DNA of 15,394 nt from Syntrophaceae bacterium CG2_30_49_12 (GTDB lineage: Bacteria; Desulfobacterota; Syntrophia; Syntrophales; CG2-30-49-12), in assembly GCA_001873675.1 (NCBI GenBank), contig MNZP01000110.1:1-15394 (forward strand), in the 5' to 3' direction. The notes beneath the pieces are model-generated. The model searched no databases and was not told the DNA's origin. It was given only the letters and a program-made list of their open reading frames with translations. Positions within the stretch are counted from its first letter, which is position 1, and each line of letters opens with the position of its first letter. The translations under genes and the position numbers were made by a program. Below are positions 1 to 6,499 of this stretch, piece by piece.

Positions 1-2
1 GC

Positions 3-452
3 TCAGGCGGAAATATTGCGGAGCGGCTAATAATGGCAAACTGGAGAAATATCGCCATGATGAGAGACAGGGCATCGGAGCTTCTTGAAAAAACAGAGAT
101 ACCTGTGGAAAGGATGGATGAGCCACCGAGAAACTTCAGCGGCGGTATGCAGCAGAGGGTGCAGATCGCAAAAGCCCTCTCAAATGAACCGCTGTTACTG
201 TTTCTTGACGAGATAACTACCGGGCTCGATGTCTCTGTACAGGCAAGGGTGCTGGATCTAATAAGGAATCTACAGCGGGAGCTTCAACTTTCCATGATTG
301 TCGTATCCCACGACCTTGGAGTTATAAGGCTTCTATGCCAGAGAACAATGGTCATGAAGTACGGGAGGATTGTGGAAAAGGGTTTAACTGACCAGATACT
401 GGAAGACCCCCAGCATCCGTATACCCAGATACTCGTAAGTTCACAGTTGTAG
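3..452 (+). CDS. phnK: C-P lyase ABC-type ATPase PhnK, C-terminal part
   Basis: PhnK is the ABC-family ATPase that docks on the C-P lyase core complex (PhnGHIJ), which breaks the carbon-phosphorus bond of phosphonates in the cytoplasm. The frame is open to the left edge, so the gene starts outside the window; the ATG at 33 is internal. The visible part begins with SGGNIAERL and contains the ABC signature FSGGMQQRVQIAKAL, the Walker B stretch LLLFLDE, the D-loop GLDVSVQAR, the H-loop VVSHDLG, and the typical PhnK tail HPYTQILVSSQL. The N-terminal half with Walker A is missing because of the window edge, not because of damage. The residue after the Walker B glutamate is Ile (DEIT), where ABC ATPases usually have Pro (DEPT). 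phnL follows after 8 bp. The dipeptide-transporter ATPases are close relatives, but the PhnL/PhnM neighbours settle the identity. Confidence 0.93.
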   Translation, partial: SGGNIAERLIMANWRNIAMMRDRASELLEKTEIPVERMDEPPRNFSGGMQQRVQIAKALSNEPLLLFLDEITTGLDVSVQARVLDLIRNLQRELQLSMIVVSHDLGVIRLLCQRTMVMKYGRIVEKGLTDQILEDPQHPYTQILVSSQL

Positions 453-460
453 GAGAGACA

Positions 461-1159
461 ATGCTTAAGGTGAATAATTTATCAAAGGTCTTCAACATAC
501 ATATCCTCGGGGATAAACTCATTGAGGGATGTGACGGGGTCATATTCAATGTGGACAATGGAGAATTCCTCGGCCTTACAGGGCCCAGCGGCGCAGGCAA
601 AAGCACGATCCTGAAGTGTATTTACCGCACCTATCTGGCAACAGGAGGCGATATCTGGTATGATTCAATACTCTATGGACAGGTCAATCTCGCCGTAATT
701 GCAGACCATATGGTTATCGGCATCAGACATAAAGAAATTGGTTATGCATCGCAGTTCCTGAAGGTAATTCCGAGGGTATCGGCTATTGACATAGTGGCAG
801 AGCCATTGTTATTAAAAAACGGTGTATCGCCAAAGGAGGCAAAAACAAAGGCAGGAGGGCTTTTAGAAAGGCTCAATATCCCCCCAAAACTCTTTGACGC
901 CTATCCTGCAACCTTCAGCGGTGGCGAACAGCAGAGGGTGAATATCGCAAGGGCAATTATATGGAAGCCGAGGTTATTGCTTCTTGATGAGCCGACAGCT
1001 TCCCTCGATAAGGATTCCGCTACCATCGTTGTGGAATTGCTGAAGGAACTGAGAAGCGAAGGGACTTCAATGGTAGGCATATTTCATGACAAGGAACTCA
1101 TGAAGTCAATTACAGACAGGGTGTACAGAGTAAATCCGGAGATTGACGATGTCGGGTAG
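461..1159 (+). CDS. phnL: C-P lyase system ABC-type ATPase PhnL
   Basis: PhnL is the second ABC-family protein of the phosphonate C-P lyase pathway. It is needed for formation of the ribosyl-triphosphonate intermediate and joins the core complex with PhnK. It is 232 residues long, the usual size. Walker A (GPSGAGKST) lies at residues 41-49, the Q-loop region YASQFLKVIPR around 95-105, the signature FSGGEQQRVNIARA at 152-165, Walker B LLLLDEP at about 172-178, and the H-loop GIFHD at 206-210. The SQFLKVIPRVSA stretch and the GIFHD H-loop are characteristic of PhnL rather than general ABC transporters. An AGGAGA ribosome site that overlaps the phnK stop precedes the ATG. The 3' end overlaps phnM, so the two are probably translationally coupled. 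Confidence 0.95.
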   Translation: MLKVNNLSKVFNIHILGDKLIEGCDGVIFNVDNGEFLGLTGPSGAGKSTILKCIYRTYLATGGDIWYDSILYGQVNLAVIADHMVIGIRHKEIGYASQFLKVIPRVSAIDIVAEPLLLKNGVSPKEAKTKAGGLLERLNIPPKLFDAYPATFSGGEQQRVNIARAIIWKPRLLLLDEPTASLDKDSATIVVELLKELRSEGTSMVGIFHDKELMKSITDRVYRVNPEIDDVG

Positions 1160-2306
1160 GGATTTTGTTATAGAAGATGCCACAGTAATCTTACCTTCAG
1201 GAATAGCTGAAAGGACATCAATCAAAATTGAGGACGGCATTATTTCAAAAATCAAGGAAGGAAATATAAACTCCGGCGGCATGAGAATTAATGCTCAGGG
1301 CAGATATATTCTGCCGGGCTTTATAGACCTACACAGCGATGCCATAGAAAAGGAGATCGAGCCGAGACCAAACAGCCGCTTTCCGGTAAATATCGCCCTC
1401 TTTGAGCTGGACAAAAAACTTGCAGCATGTGGCATTACAACAATATTCCACGCACTCTCCTTTGCAGGAGGAGAGATCGGCGTCCGCTCCAATAAAATGG
1501 CCGCAGAGATAATAATGGAGACAAACCGCCTTAATGCGAAGATGGGGGTGAGAACCAAAGTCCATGCACGGTTTGAGATAACGGATGACGGAGCCATTCC
1601 GTACCTTGAGGGCCTGATTAAAGATGGATGCATCAACCTACTCTCCTTCATGGATCACACGCCGGGACAGGGGCAGTTCAGGGAGGTCACTTCCTTTAAA
1701 AACTATTACGGTATGGTTTATAAAAAGAGCGATGCAGAGCTTGCAAAAATTATAGACAGAAAGCTTTCTGTAAAGGAGTCTGTGAAATCATCGCACATAG
1801 ATTATGTTGCGGCGCTGTGCGAAGTCATGGGTATTCCCATGGCATCCCATGACGATGACTCCGAGGAAAAAATCCTGTGGCTCAATGAGACGGGGATCAG
1901 GATATCCGAATTCCCTGTAAATATGGATGCGGTGAGGGCTGCAAGCAATGATGGGATTTATGTATGTCTCGGCTCCCCCAACACCTTAAGGGGGAATTCG
2001 CAGGCAAAGAATCTCAGCGCCAGAAATGCCATATCATCAGGCTATGGCGATATACTCTGCTCGGACTATTCGCCGATGACCATCCTTCATGCAGTATTTA
2101 CCCTCGCAAGACTTGGAATCCTGCCGCTTCATAAGGCTGTAAATATGGTGAGCCTCAATCCTGCAAGGGCAGTGGGGATTTCGCAGCAAACAGGTTCCAT
2201 AGAAGAAGGCAAGGATGCCGATTTAATTATGGTTGACTGTAATAACGAAGTCCCGAAGGCGCTAAAGACTATTGTTTCCGGCAGGGAGGTATTTTCCGCT
2301 TTGTAA
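1149..2306 (+). CDS. phnM: RPnTP hydrolase PhnM (amidohydrolase family)
   Basis: PhnM removes pyrophosphate from alpha-D-ribose 1-methylphosphonate 5-triphosphate, giving the monophosphate substrate that PhnJ cleaves. The start is set at the ATG at 1149 (385 residues): GGAG at 1138-1141 sits 7 nt upstream. An in-frame TTG at 1143 would add two residues. Amidohydrolase metal-site elements are visible: DLHSD at about residues 60-64 (PhnM has HxD where other family members have HxH), SFMDHTPGQ near 168, ASHDDD near 230, and CSDYSP near 302. The C-terminus has the family ending EEGKDADLIMV followed by VSGREVF. It overlaps phnL by 11 bp. No phnN or phnP follows; the next gene is pstS, behind its own promoter, so phnM ends this operon as seen here. 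The stop codon lies inside a TTGTAAC heptamer just before the Pho box. Confidence 0.94.
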   Translation: MSGRDFVIEDATVILPSGIAERTSIKIEDGIISKIKEGNINSGGMRINAQGRYILPGFIDLHSDAIEKEIEPRPNSRFPVNIALFELDKKLAACGITTIFHALSFAGGEIGVRSNKMAAEIIMETNRLNAKMGVRTKVHARFEITDDGAIPYLEGLIKDGCINLLSFMDHTPGQGQFREVTSFKNYYGMVYKKSDAELAKIIDRKLSVKESVKSSHIDYVAALCEVMGIPMASHDDDSEEKILWLNETGIRISEFPVNMDAVRAASNDGIYVCLGSPNTLRGNSQAKNLSARNAISSGYGDILCSDYSPMTILHAVFTLARLGILPLHKAVNMVSLNPARAVGISQQTGSIEEGKDADLIMVDCNNEVPKALKTIVSGREVFSAL

Positions 2307-2326
2307 CCAAAACTTAATTAATCAAA

Positions 2327-2376
2327 TCGTAACTCAACTGTAATAATAGCGTAACAAAACCCTGGTATATGTAATT
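2327..2376 (+). promoter_or_regulatory. Pho box and promoter of the pst operon
   Basis: Three heptamers stand at exact 11-bp spacing: TCGTAAC (2327-2333), CTGTAAT (2338-2344) and GCGTAAC (2349-2355), separated by A/T-rich 4-mers (tcaa, aata). This is the layout of PhoB/PhoP binding sites, direct repeats of 7 bp plus 4 bp, one helical turn apart. About 11 bp after the last heptamer lies a TATATG/TATGTAAT stretch (2367-2376) that can serve as the -10 element. That matches the known arrangement in which the Pho box takes the place of a -35 hexamer. A fourth similar heptamer, TTGTAAC at 2301-2307, overlaps the phnM stop but is out of phase. The inferred role is activation of pstS by phosphorylated PhoB during phosphate starvation. 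Neither binding nor the start point is proven. Confidence 0.72.
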
Positions 2377-2625
2377 TCAAATTTGGTTAAGGTGGAAAAG
2401 AGGCTATGGAGATGATTAAGGGGATATAAACCGGAGAAAAGCCACTATAGGGCAGCCAAAGGAGGTGATAAAAAGCAAAGGATCTAGTTCTAAATAGAAG
2501 ACTTGGGGATGATTGAGTGACAATTTTTATCAATAATTGTCTTCTCAAGAAAACTCCGCGCATTTTTGAAAAATTCGAAGGTCTCAACAGGAAAGCAATT
2601 TCCCAGATAAAAAAGGAGGCAAGTA
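2377..2625 (+). other. Long leader of pstS without a clear gene
   Basis: About 250 bases separate the inferred promoter from the pstS start. No gene of convincing length is present. Three items can be seen. (a) A 7-codon ORF, ATG at 2406 to TAA at 2429 (MEMIKGI), lies behind a purine-rich stretch. (b) A 12-base AAAGGAGGTGAT at 2458-2469 is a full-length Shine-Dalgarno sequence with no start codon at usable distance. (c) There are two mutually exclusive stems: AGAAGAC (2496-2502) can pair with GTCTTCT (2539-2545), or GACAATT (2519-2525) with AATTGTC (2535-2541). The real ribosome site of pstS is AAGGAGG at 2613-2619. Whether the leader regulates anything is unknown. Confidence 0.4.
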
Positions 2626-3630
2626 ATGATTAAGAAAATAGTTTTAGGGATGTTTACTCTCATGGTTCTGGCCATGACATACTCAACGCCCGTGGTTGCG
2701 GCGGATAACCTGATCAGGATAGACGGTTCGAGCACTGTCTATCCCATAACAGAGGCGGTAGCTGAGGAGTTTCAGAAGGCAAAGAGGGGAGAAGTTAAGG
2801 TTACAGTAGGCATTTCAGGAACGGGAGGGGGCTTTAAAAAGTTCTGCAGAGGAGAGACAGACATATCCGACGCCTCGCGCCCGATCCTTAAGAAGGAAAT
2901 GGACATCTGCAAGGAGGCCGGCATCAAGTATGTCGAACTGCCGGTGGCGTTCGACGCCATAACCGTCGTAATCAATCCCAAAAACAACTGGATCAAGAGT
3001 ATGTCTGCGGAAGAGCTCAAGAAAATGTGGGAGCCAGCGGCCCAAGGCAAGGTCATGAAGTGGAGTGACGTCAACCCCAGGTGGCCGAACCATAAACTCT
3101 CGATGTTCGGACCTGGCGCCGATTCGGGCACGTTCGACTACTTCACCGGCGCCATCAACGGTAAGGAAAAGGCATCGCGCGGCGACTTTACCGCGAGTGA
3201 GGACGACAACGTGCTGGTGCAGGGCGTGGCGCACGACAAGTACGCCATTGGCTATTTCGGCCTGGCCTACTACGTGGAGAACAAGGACAAGCTGAAGGCG
3301 GTGCCGATCGTCAACAAGGGCGCCACCAAGTCCGTTTTGCCGTCGCTGAAGACCGTCATGGATGGCACCTACCAGCCTCTGGCGCGTCCGATCTTCATCT
3401 ACGTGGCCGAGAAGGCCCTGGCCAAGCCCGAGGTCAAGGAGTTCGTGACCTTCTACCTGCGGCATGCCCAAAAGCTGGTCAAGGCAGTGGGCTATGTGCC
3501 GCTATCCAAGGCGCACTACGACCAGGCGATGAAGAACTTCAACAGCAAGAAACTGGGCACGGGCTTCGGCGGCAAGAACGAAGTCGGCGTCCGGGTGGAA
3601 GAACTGCTCAAGCGCGAGAGCCATCTGTAA
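2626..3630 (+). CDS. pstS: Periplasmic phosphate-binding protein PstS (mosaic gene)
   Basis: PstS captures phosphate in the periplasm and delivers it to the PstCA channel. It is 334 residues long with a clear signal peptide: KK near the start, a hydrophobic stretch at about residues 5-19, and likely cleavage after VVA or VVAA near residue 25-26. Phosphate-contact motifs follow: DGSSTVYP (33-40), GISGTGGGF (62-70), SDASRP (81-86) and GADSGTFDYF (164-173). A strong AAGGAGG lies 6 nt before the ATG. The gene is composite. Up to about 2960-3130 it uses codons like its neighbours (AGA/AGG Arg, ATA Ile). From there to the stop almost every third base is G or C, Arg is CGC/CGT/CGG and Ile is ATC/ATT. 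A second, out-of-frame pstS 3' end follows at 3654-3743. Both the phosphate site and the full length are kept, so the protein should be functional. Confidence 0.95.
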   Translation: MIKKIVLGMFTLMVLAMTYSTPVVAADNLIRIDGSSTVYPITEAVAEEFQKAKRGEVKVTVGISGTGGGFKKFCRGETDISDASRPILKKEMDICKEAGIKYVELPVAFDAITVVINPKNNWIKSMSAEELKKMWEPAAQGKVMKWSDVNPRWPNHKLSMFGPGADSGTFDYFTGAINGKEKASRGDFTASEDDNVLVQGVAHDKYAIGYFGLAYYVENKDKLKAVPIVNKGATKSVLPSLKTVMDGTYQPLARPIFIYVAEKALAKPEVKEFVTFYLRHAQKLVKAVGYVPLSKAHYDQAMKNFNSKKLGTGFGGKNEVGVRVEELLKRESHL

Positions 3631-3653
3631 GCCTTGGGCCGTACTGCGCAGTA

Positions 3654-3743
3654 AAGAAGAAGCACGGCACGGTGTTCGGCGGCGAGGAAAAGGTAGAGAT
3701 GAAGATAGAAGAGCTTCTCAAATTGAAAGAGGCTAAAAAATAA
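3654..3743 (+). pseudogene. Relic of a pstS 3' end
   Basis: This stretch encodes KKKHGTVFGGEEKVEMKIEE followed by LLKLKEAKK and a TAA. It matches the end of the intact PstS just upstream (KKLGTGFGGKNEVGVRVEEL, then LKRESHL) position by position. The DNA is also similar: ggcacgg, then ttcggcggc, occurs in both copies with the same spacing. The relic is in a different frame from pstS, has no start codon or ribosome site of its own, and uses A/T-richer codons like the 5' part of pstS and the neighbouring genes. It is best read as the original end of the native pstS, left behind when a GC-rich pstS 3' part, complete with its stop codon, replaced the rest. Confidence 0.85.
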
Positions 3744-3755
3744 GGTCTTGTATTA

Positions 3756-3792
3756 AGCAAAAAAAGGCGTGATAAACACGCCTTTTTTTGCT
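3756..3792 (+). terminator. Strong intrinsic terminator between pstS and pstC
   Basis: A perfect 16-bp inverted repeat, AGCAAAAAAAGGCGTG (3756-3771) and CACGCCTTTTTTTGCT (3777-3792), encloses the 5-nt loop ATAAA. The A7 and T7 tracts around a GGCGTG core make it a classic rho-independent terminator that could act on both strands. Because it lies inside the pst operon, it should lower transcription of pstCAB relative to pstS, fitting the usual need for more binding protein than transporter. Confidence 0.88.
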
Positions 3793-3797
3793 ATCAT

Positions 3798-3815
3798 AAA
3801 CGTAAACGTAAACGT
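3798..3815 (+). repeat. Three tandem AAACGT hexamers before pstC
   Basis: AAACGT occurs three times head to tail, followed by a partial fourth unit (CAACG). The array is framed by CTATC (3791-3795) and GATAG (3822-3826), which are inverted copies. It fills the space between the terminator and the pstC start, which has no recognisable Shine-Dalgarno sequence. It could be a simple slippage repeat; a protein or RNA binding role is only a guess. Confidence 0.55.
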
Positions 3816-3839
3816 CAACGCGATAGAAAAAAATATCCT

Positions 3840-4730
3840 ATGAATCACAGCCAAAAGAGAAAAATAAAGGAAGGTGCGATAGAAACCATTCTGTTCCTCT
3901 GCGCGCTTTTCTCCGTTTTTATCACGCTCGGTATTGTTTTTATCCTTTCCTACGAATCTTTCGGTTTTTTTAAGGAAGTGTCATTAAAAGAGTTTTTCAC
4001 GGGAACGCAGTGGACGCCTCTTTTTGCAGAGCCCAAATTCGGCATTCTTCCCCTTATTATGGGAACGCTGCTCACAACAGGCATAGCCCTGTCTGTTGCG
4101 CTGCCTTTAGGTTTACTGGTTGCCGTCTATCTGAGTGAATTTGCGCCCCATAAAATGAGAGAGATCATCAAGCCGGTACTTGAGCTTTTAGCTGCTGTTC
4201 CTACTGTAGTGTACGGTTACTTTGCGCTGCTTTTCCTGACCCCGATATTGCAGAGGTTCATACCGGACCTTTCGGGTTTTAATGCTCTGAGCCCGGGCAT
4301 CATCATGGGGATCATGATAATACCTTATGTGAGTTCGGTAAGCGAGGATGCGATGATAGCGGTCCCCATGCATATCAGGGAGGGCTCTTATGCCATGGGC
4401 GCAACAAAATTTCAGACCGCATTTAAGGTCATCATTCCGTCCGCATTCTCCGGCATTGCAGCCGCTTTTATTATCGGCATATCAAGGGCGATAGGAGAGA
4501 CTATGGTTGTCGCAATAGCGGCAGGGGGCATGCCTAACCTCACGGCAAACCCCCTGGAGCCGGTTCAGACATTGACGGCCTATATCGTCCAGGTCAGCCT
4601 GGGAGACGCGCCGCATGGGACGGTTGAATATAAAACAATATTCGCTGCCGGGATAACACTCTTTTTTATGACCCTCGGATTTAACATCTTGGGTTTCTGG
4701 CTGAGAAAACGGATACGGGAAGTTTATTAG
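3840..4730 (+). CDS. pstC: Phosphate ABC transporter permease PstC
   Basis: PstC is one of the two membrane subunits that form the phosphate channel of the Pst transporter. It is 296 residues long, in the normal range, with about six hydrophobic segments: residues 13-36, 68-98, 113-138, 152-170, 200-225 and 267-288. The EAA-type coupling loop that touches the ATPase PstB is at about 180-206 (EGSYAMGATKFQTAFKVIIP), followed by the typical SRAIGETM motif near 215-222. The ATG at 3840 is chosen because it gives the usual short basic N-terminus before the first membrane helix. No good ribosome site precedes it. It lies downstream of the terminator, so transcription probably depends on readthrough from pstS. 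pstA follows after 2 bp. Confidence 0.96.
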   Translation: MNHSQKRKIKEGAIETILFLCALFSVFITLGIVFILSYESFGFFKEVSLKEFFTGTQWTPLFAEPKFGILPLIMGTLLTTGIALSVALPLGLLVAVYLSEFAPHKMREIIKPVLELLAAVPTVVYGYFALLFLTPILQRFIPDLSGFNALSPGIIMGIMIIPYVSSVSEDAMIAVPMHIREGSYAMGATKFQTAFKVIIPSAFSGIAAAFIIGISRAIGETMVVAIAAGGMPNLTANPLEPVQTLTAYIVQVSLGDAPHGTVEYKTIFAAGITLFFMTLGFNILGFWLRKRIREVY

Positions 4731-4732
4731 GT

Positions 4733-5641
4733 ATGAAAGACTTAAAAAAGCTGATTCGATACAACAAGCTCTGGAACTATCTGTTCATGATCATAGGTCT
4801 CCTGGCGACTATGCTCGGCCTTATTCTCCTGTGCGCCCTTATGGTAGATCTGGCTGTGGACGGGGCGCCGAGGTTGAGCTATAAGTTTCTCACCTCCTTC
4901 CCATCGCGGTTTCCCGAGGAAGCCGGAATACTCTCCGCATGGGTGGGAAGCTTTCTCCTGCTCCTGGTTACCGCCCTTGCCGCGATCCCCCTTGGCATTG
5001 CAGCCGGGATTTATCTTGAAGAGTATGGCAAGAAAAACTGGCTGACCGATATCATAGAGATCAACATCGTCAATCTTGCTGGCGTGCCTTCAATTGTTTA
5101 CGGCCTTCTTGCCCTTGGATTGTTCGTCTATTTCTTGAAATTCGGGGAAAGCATCCTCACCGGCGGGCTTACCCTTGCCCTCCTGATTCTCCCTATGGTC
5201 ATCATGGCTACCAGGGAAGCGATACGTGCAATTCCCAATTTGATAAGAGAGGCTTCCTATGCCTTGGGGGCGACCAAATGGCAGACGGTGCAGTGGCATA
5301 TAATCCCCTATTCAACCGGCGGGATCCTGACAGGGATAATCATCGGGCTCTCACGGGCAATCGGTGAGACGGCGCCGATCATCACCGTCGGGGCATTAAC
5401 GTTCATAGCCTTTCTTCCTACCTCCCCCATATCTATGGACTTTCCTTTTGTCTCGTTCAAGTGGCTTATGGACCCCTTTACCATTATGCCCATACAGATG
5501 TTCAACTGGGTATCGAGGCCTCAGAAGGAGTTTCAGTTAAATGCGGCGGCGGCCGGCATTATCCTCATGGTGATGACCTTGCTTATGAACGGCCTTGCCA
5601 TTTATATCAGATACAGATTCAGAAAGAAGATAAAATGGTAA
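4733..5641 (+). CDS. pstA: Phosphate ABC transporter permease PstA
   Basis: PstA is the partner of PstC in the inner-membrane phosphate channel. It has 302 residues with hydrophobic segments at about 17-40, 68-95, 113-135, 143-160, 195-220 and 272-294. The EAA coupling loop at about 172-199 (REASYALGATKWQTVQWHII) and the downstream GLSRAIGETAPI motif (205-215) are standard for PstA; the GETAP variant separates it from PstC. The start is 2 bp after the pstC stop, so coupled translation is likely. The end overlaps pstB by 7 bp. Nothing looks damaged or unusual. Confidence 0.96.
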   Translation: MKDLKKLIRYNKLWNYLFMIIGLLATMLGLILLCALMVDLAVDGAPRLSYKFLTSFPSRFPEEAGILSAWVGSFLLLLVTALAAIPLGIAAGIYLEEYGKKNWLTDIIEINIVNLAGVPSIVYGLLALGLFVYFLKFGESILTGGLTLALLILPMVIMATREAIRAIPNLIREASYALGATKWQTVQWHIIPYSTGGILTGIIIGLSRAIGETAPIITVGALTFIAFLPTSPISMDFPFVSFKWLMDPFTIMPIQMFNWVSRPQKEFQLNAAAAGIILMVMTLLMNGLAIYIRYRFRKKIKW

Positions 5642-6405
5642 ACAGTACACTAAAATCAGAAGTCAGGAACCTCAATTTTCATTACGGGGATCTCCATGCC
5701 CTTAAAAACATCAATCTGCCCATTGAGCGGAGAAAAGTTACCGCCCTCATAGGTCCGTCAGGCTGCGGAAAGACAACCTTCCTCAGATGCTTTAACCGCA
5801 TGCATGACCTCTATCCTCATAACAGATATGGGGGCGAGATTATCCTCTATCCTGACGGCATCAACATCGTCTCGCCGGAGATAGACCCGATCGAGATAAG
5901 GATGCAAATAAGCATGGTCTTTCAGAAGCCTAATCCTTTTCCAAAGTCCATATACGAAAATGTCGCCTATGGCCTCAGGGTGAGAGGGATCAAAAAAAAA
6001 CAGATACTTGATGAAAAAGTAGAGAAATCTCTCAGGGGCGCCGCCCTCTGGGAGGAGGTAAAAGACAGACTTTACGATCCGGCATTCGAACTTTCAGGAG
6101 GACAGCAGCAAAGGCTCTGCATTGCGAGGGCGCTGGCTACAGACCCGAGGATACTTCTTTTTGACGAGCCGACATCTGCTCTTGATCCCACTGCCACTTC
6201 AAGGATAGAAGCGCTTATTGTAGAATTGAAAAAAGAGGTGACCATAATAATAGTGACGCACAACATGCAGCAGGCAGCGAGGGTGTCAGATTATACAGCG
6301 TTTATGTATCTGGGGGAGCTTATAGAATTTGATAATACGGATAAGATATTTACAACCCCTGCCAACAGGCTGACAGAGGAATACATTACGGGTAGGTTCG
6401 GCTGA
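5635..6405 (+). CDS. pstB: Phosphate ABC transporter ATPase PstB
   Basis: PstB hydrolyses ATP on the cytoplasmic face to drive PstCA. The start is set at the ATG at 5635, giving the usual 256 residues. The longer frame from 5461 would add 58 residues that are just the shifted pstA coding sequence. Walker A is GPSGCGKTT (40-48), the Q-loop FQKPNPFP (96-103) is the diagnostic PstB version, the signature LSGGQQQR is at 153-160, Walker B ILLFDEP at 173-179, and the H-loop VTHNMQQA is near the C-terminus. The family-typical LTEEYITGRFG ending is present. The 7-bp overlap with pstA points to translational coupling. A TTCAGCC repeat element separates it from phoU. Confidence 0.97.
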   Translation: MVNSTLKSEVRNLNFHYGDLHALKNINLPIERRKVTALIGPSGCGKTTFLRCFNRMHDLYPHNRYGGEIILYPDGINIVSPEIDPIEIRMQISMVFQKPNPFPKSIYENVAYGLRVRGIKKKQILDEKVEKSLRGAALWEEVKDRLYDPAFELSGGQQQRLCIARALATDPRILLFDEPTSALDPTATSRIEALIVELKKEVTIIIVTHNMQQAARVSDYTAFMYLGELIEFDNTDKIFTTPANRLTEEYITGRFG

Positions 6406-6426
6406 CGGCGACTACTCAGATAGATA

Positions 6427-6482
6427 GGCTGAAGACTCTTAGGATACTTCAGCCTTCAGCCTTCAGGCTAAACACCTGATTA
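6427..6482 (+). repeat. TTCAGCC heptamer palindromic element, copy 1
   Basis: One GGCTGAA unit (6427-6433) faces three direct units TTCAGCC, TTCAGCC and TTCAGGC (6448-6468). AGGCTGAAG and CTTCAGCCT can form a 9-bp stem (6426-6434 with 6447-6455) around a 12-nt loop. The sequence then runs on as CTAAACACCTGATTA (6468-6482) and ends just before the ribosome site of phoU. Much of it reappears, inverted in the window, at 11336-11430. CTGAAGACTCTTAGGA (6429-6444) matches the reverse complement of 11385-11400 at 15 of 16 bases, and the heptamers plus the tail match too. It is therefore a dispersed element and not random low complexity. Confidence 0.85.
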
Positions 6483-6499
6483 GTTACGGAGGAGGCACC

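Noticed and set aside
1143..1148. TTG start for phnM
   Set aside because: The ATG six bases later has better spacing to GGAG at 1138-1141 and is a stronger start codon.
2406..2429. Seven-codon leader peptide in the pstS leader
   Set aside because: It is too short to support from sequence alone, and no run of regulatory codons or attenuator structure is tied to it. It is mentioned only in the leader entry.
2815..3471. Open frame of 218 codons on the minus strand inside pstS
   Set aside because: It mirrors the GC-rich half of pstS. High G/C at third positions removes antisense stops, and the product (many His, Val, Gly, Leu) resembles no protein family.
5461..5634. N-terminal extension of PstB by 58 residues
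   Set aside because: These codons are the shifted pstA coding sequence. The ATG at 5635 gives the usual PstB length and N-terminus.
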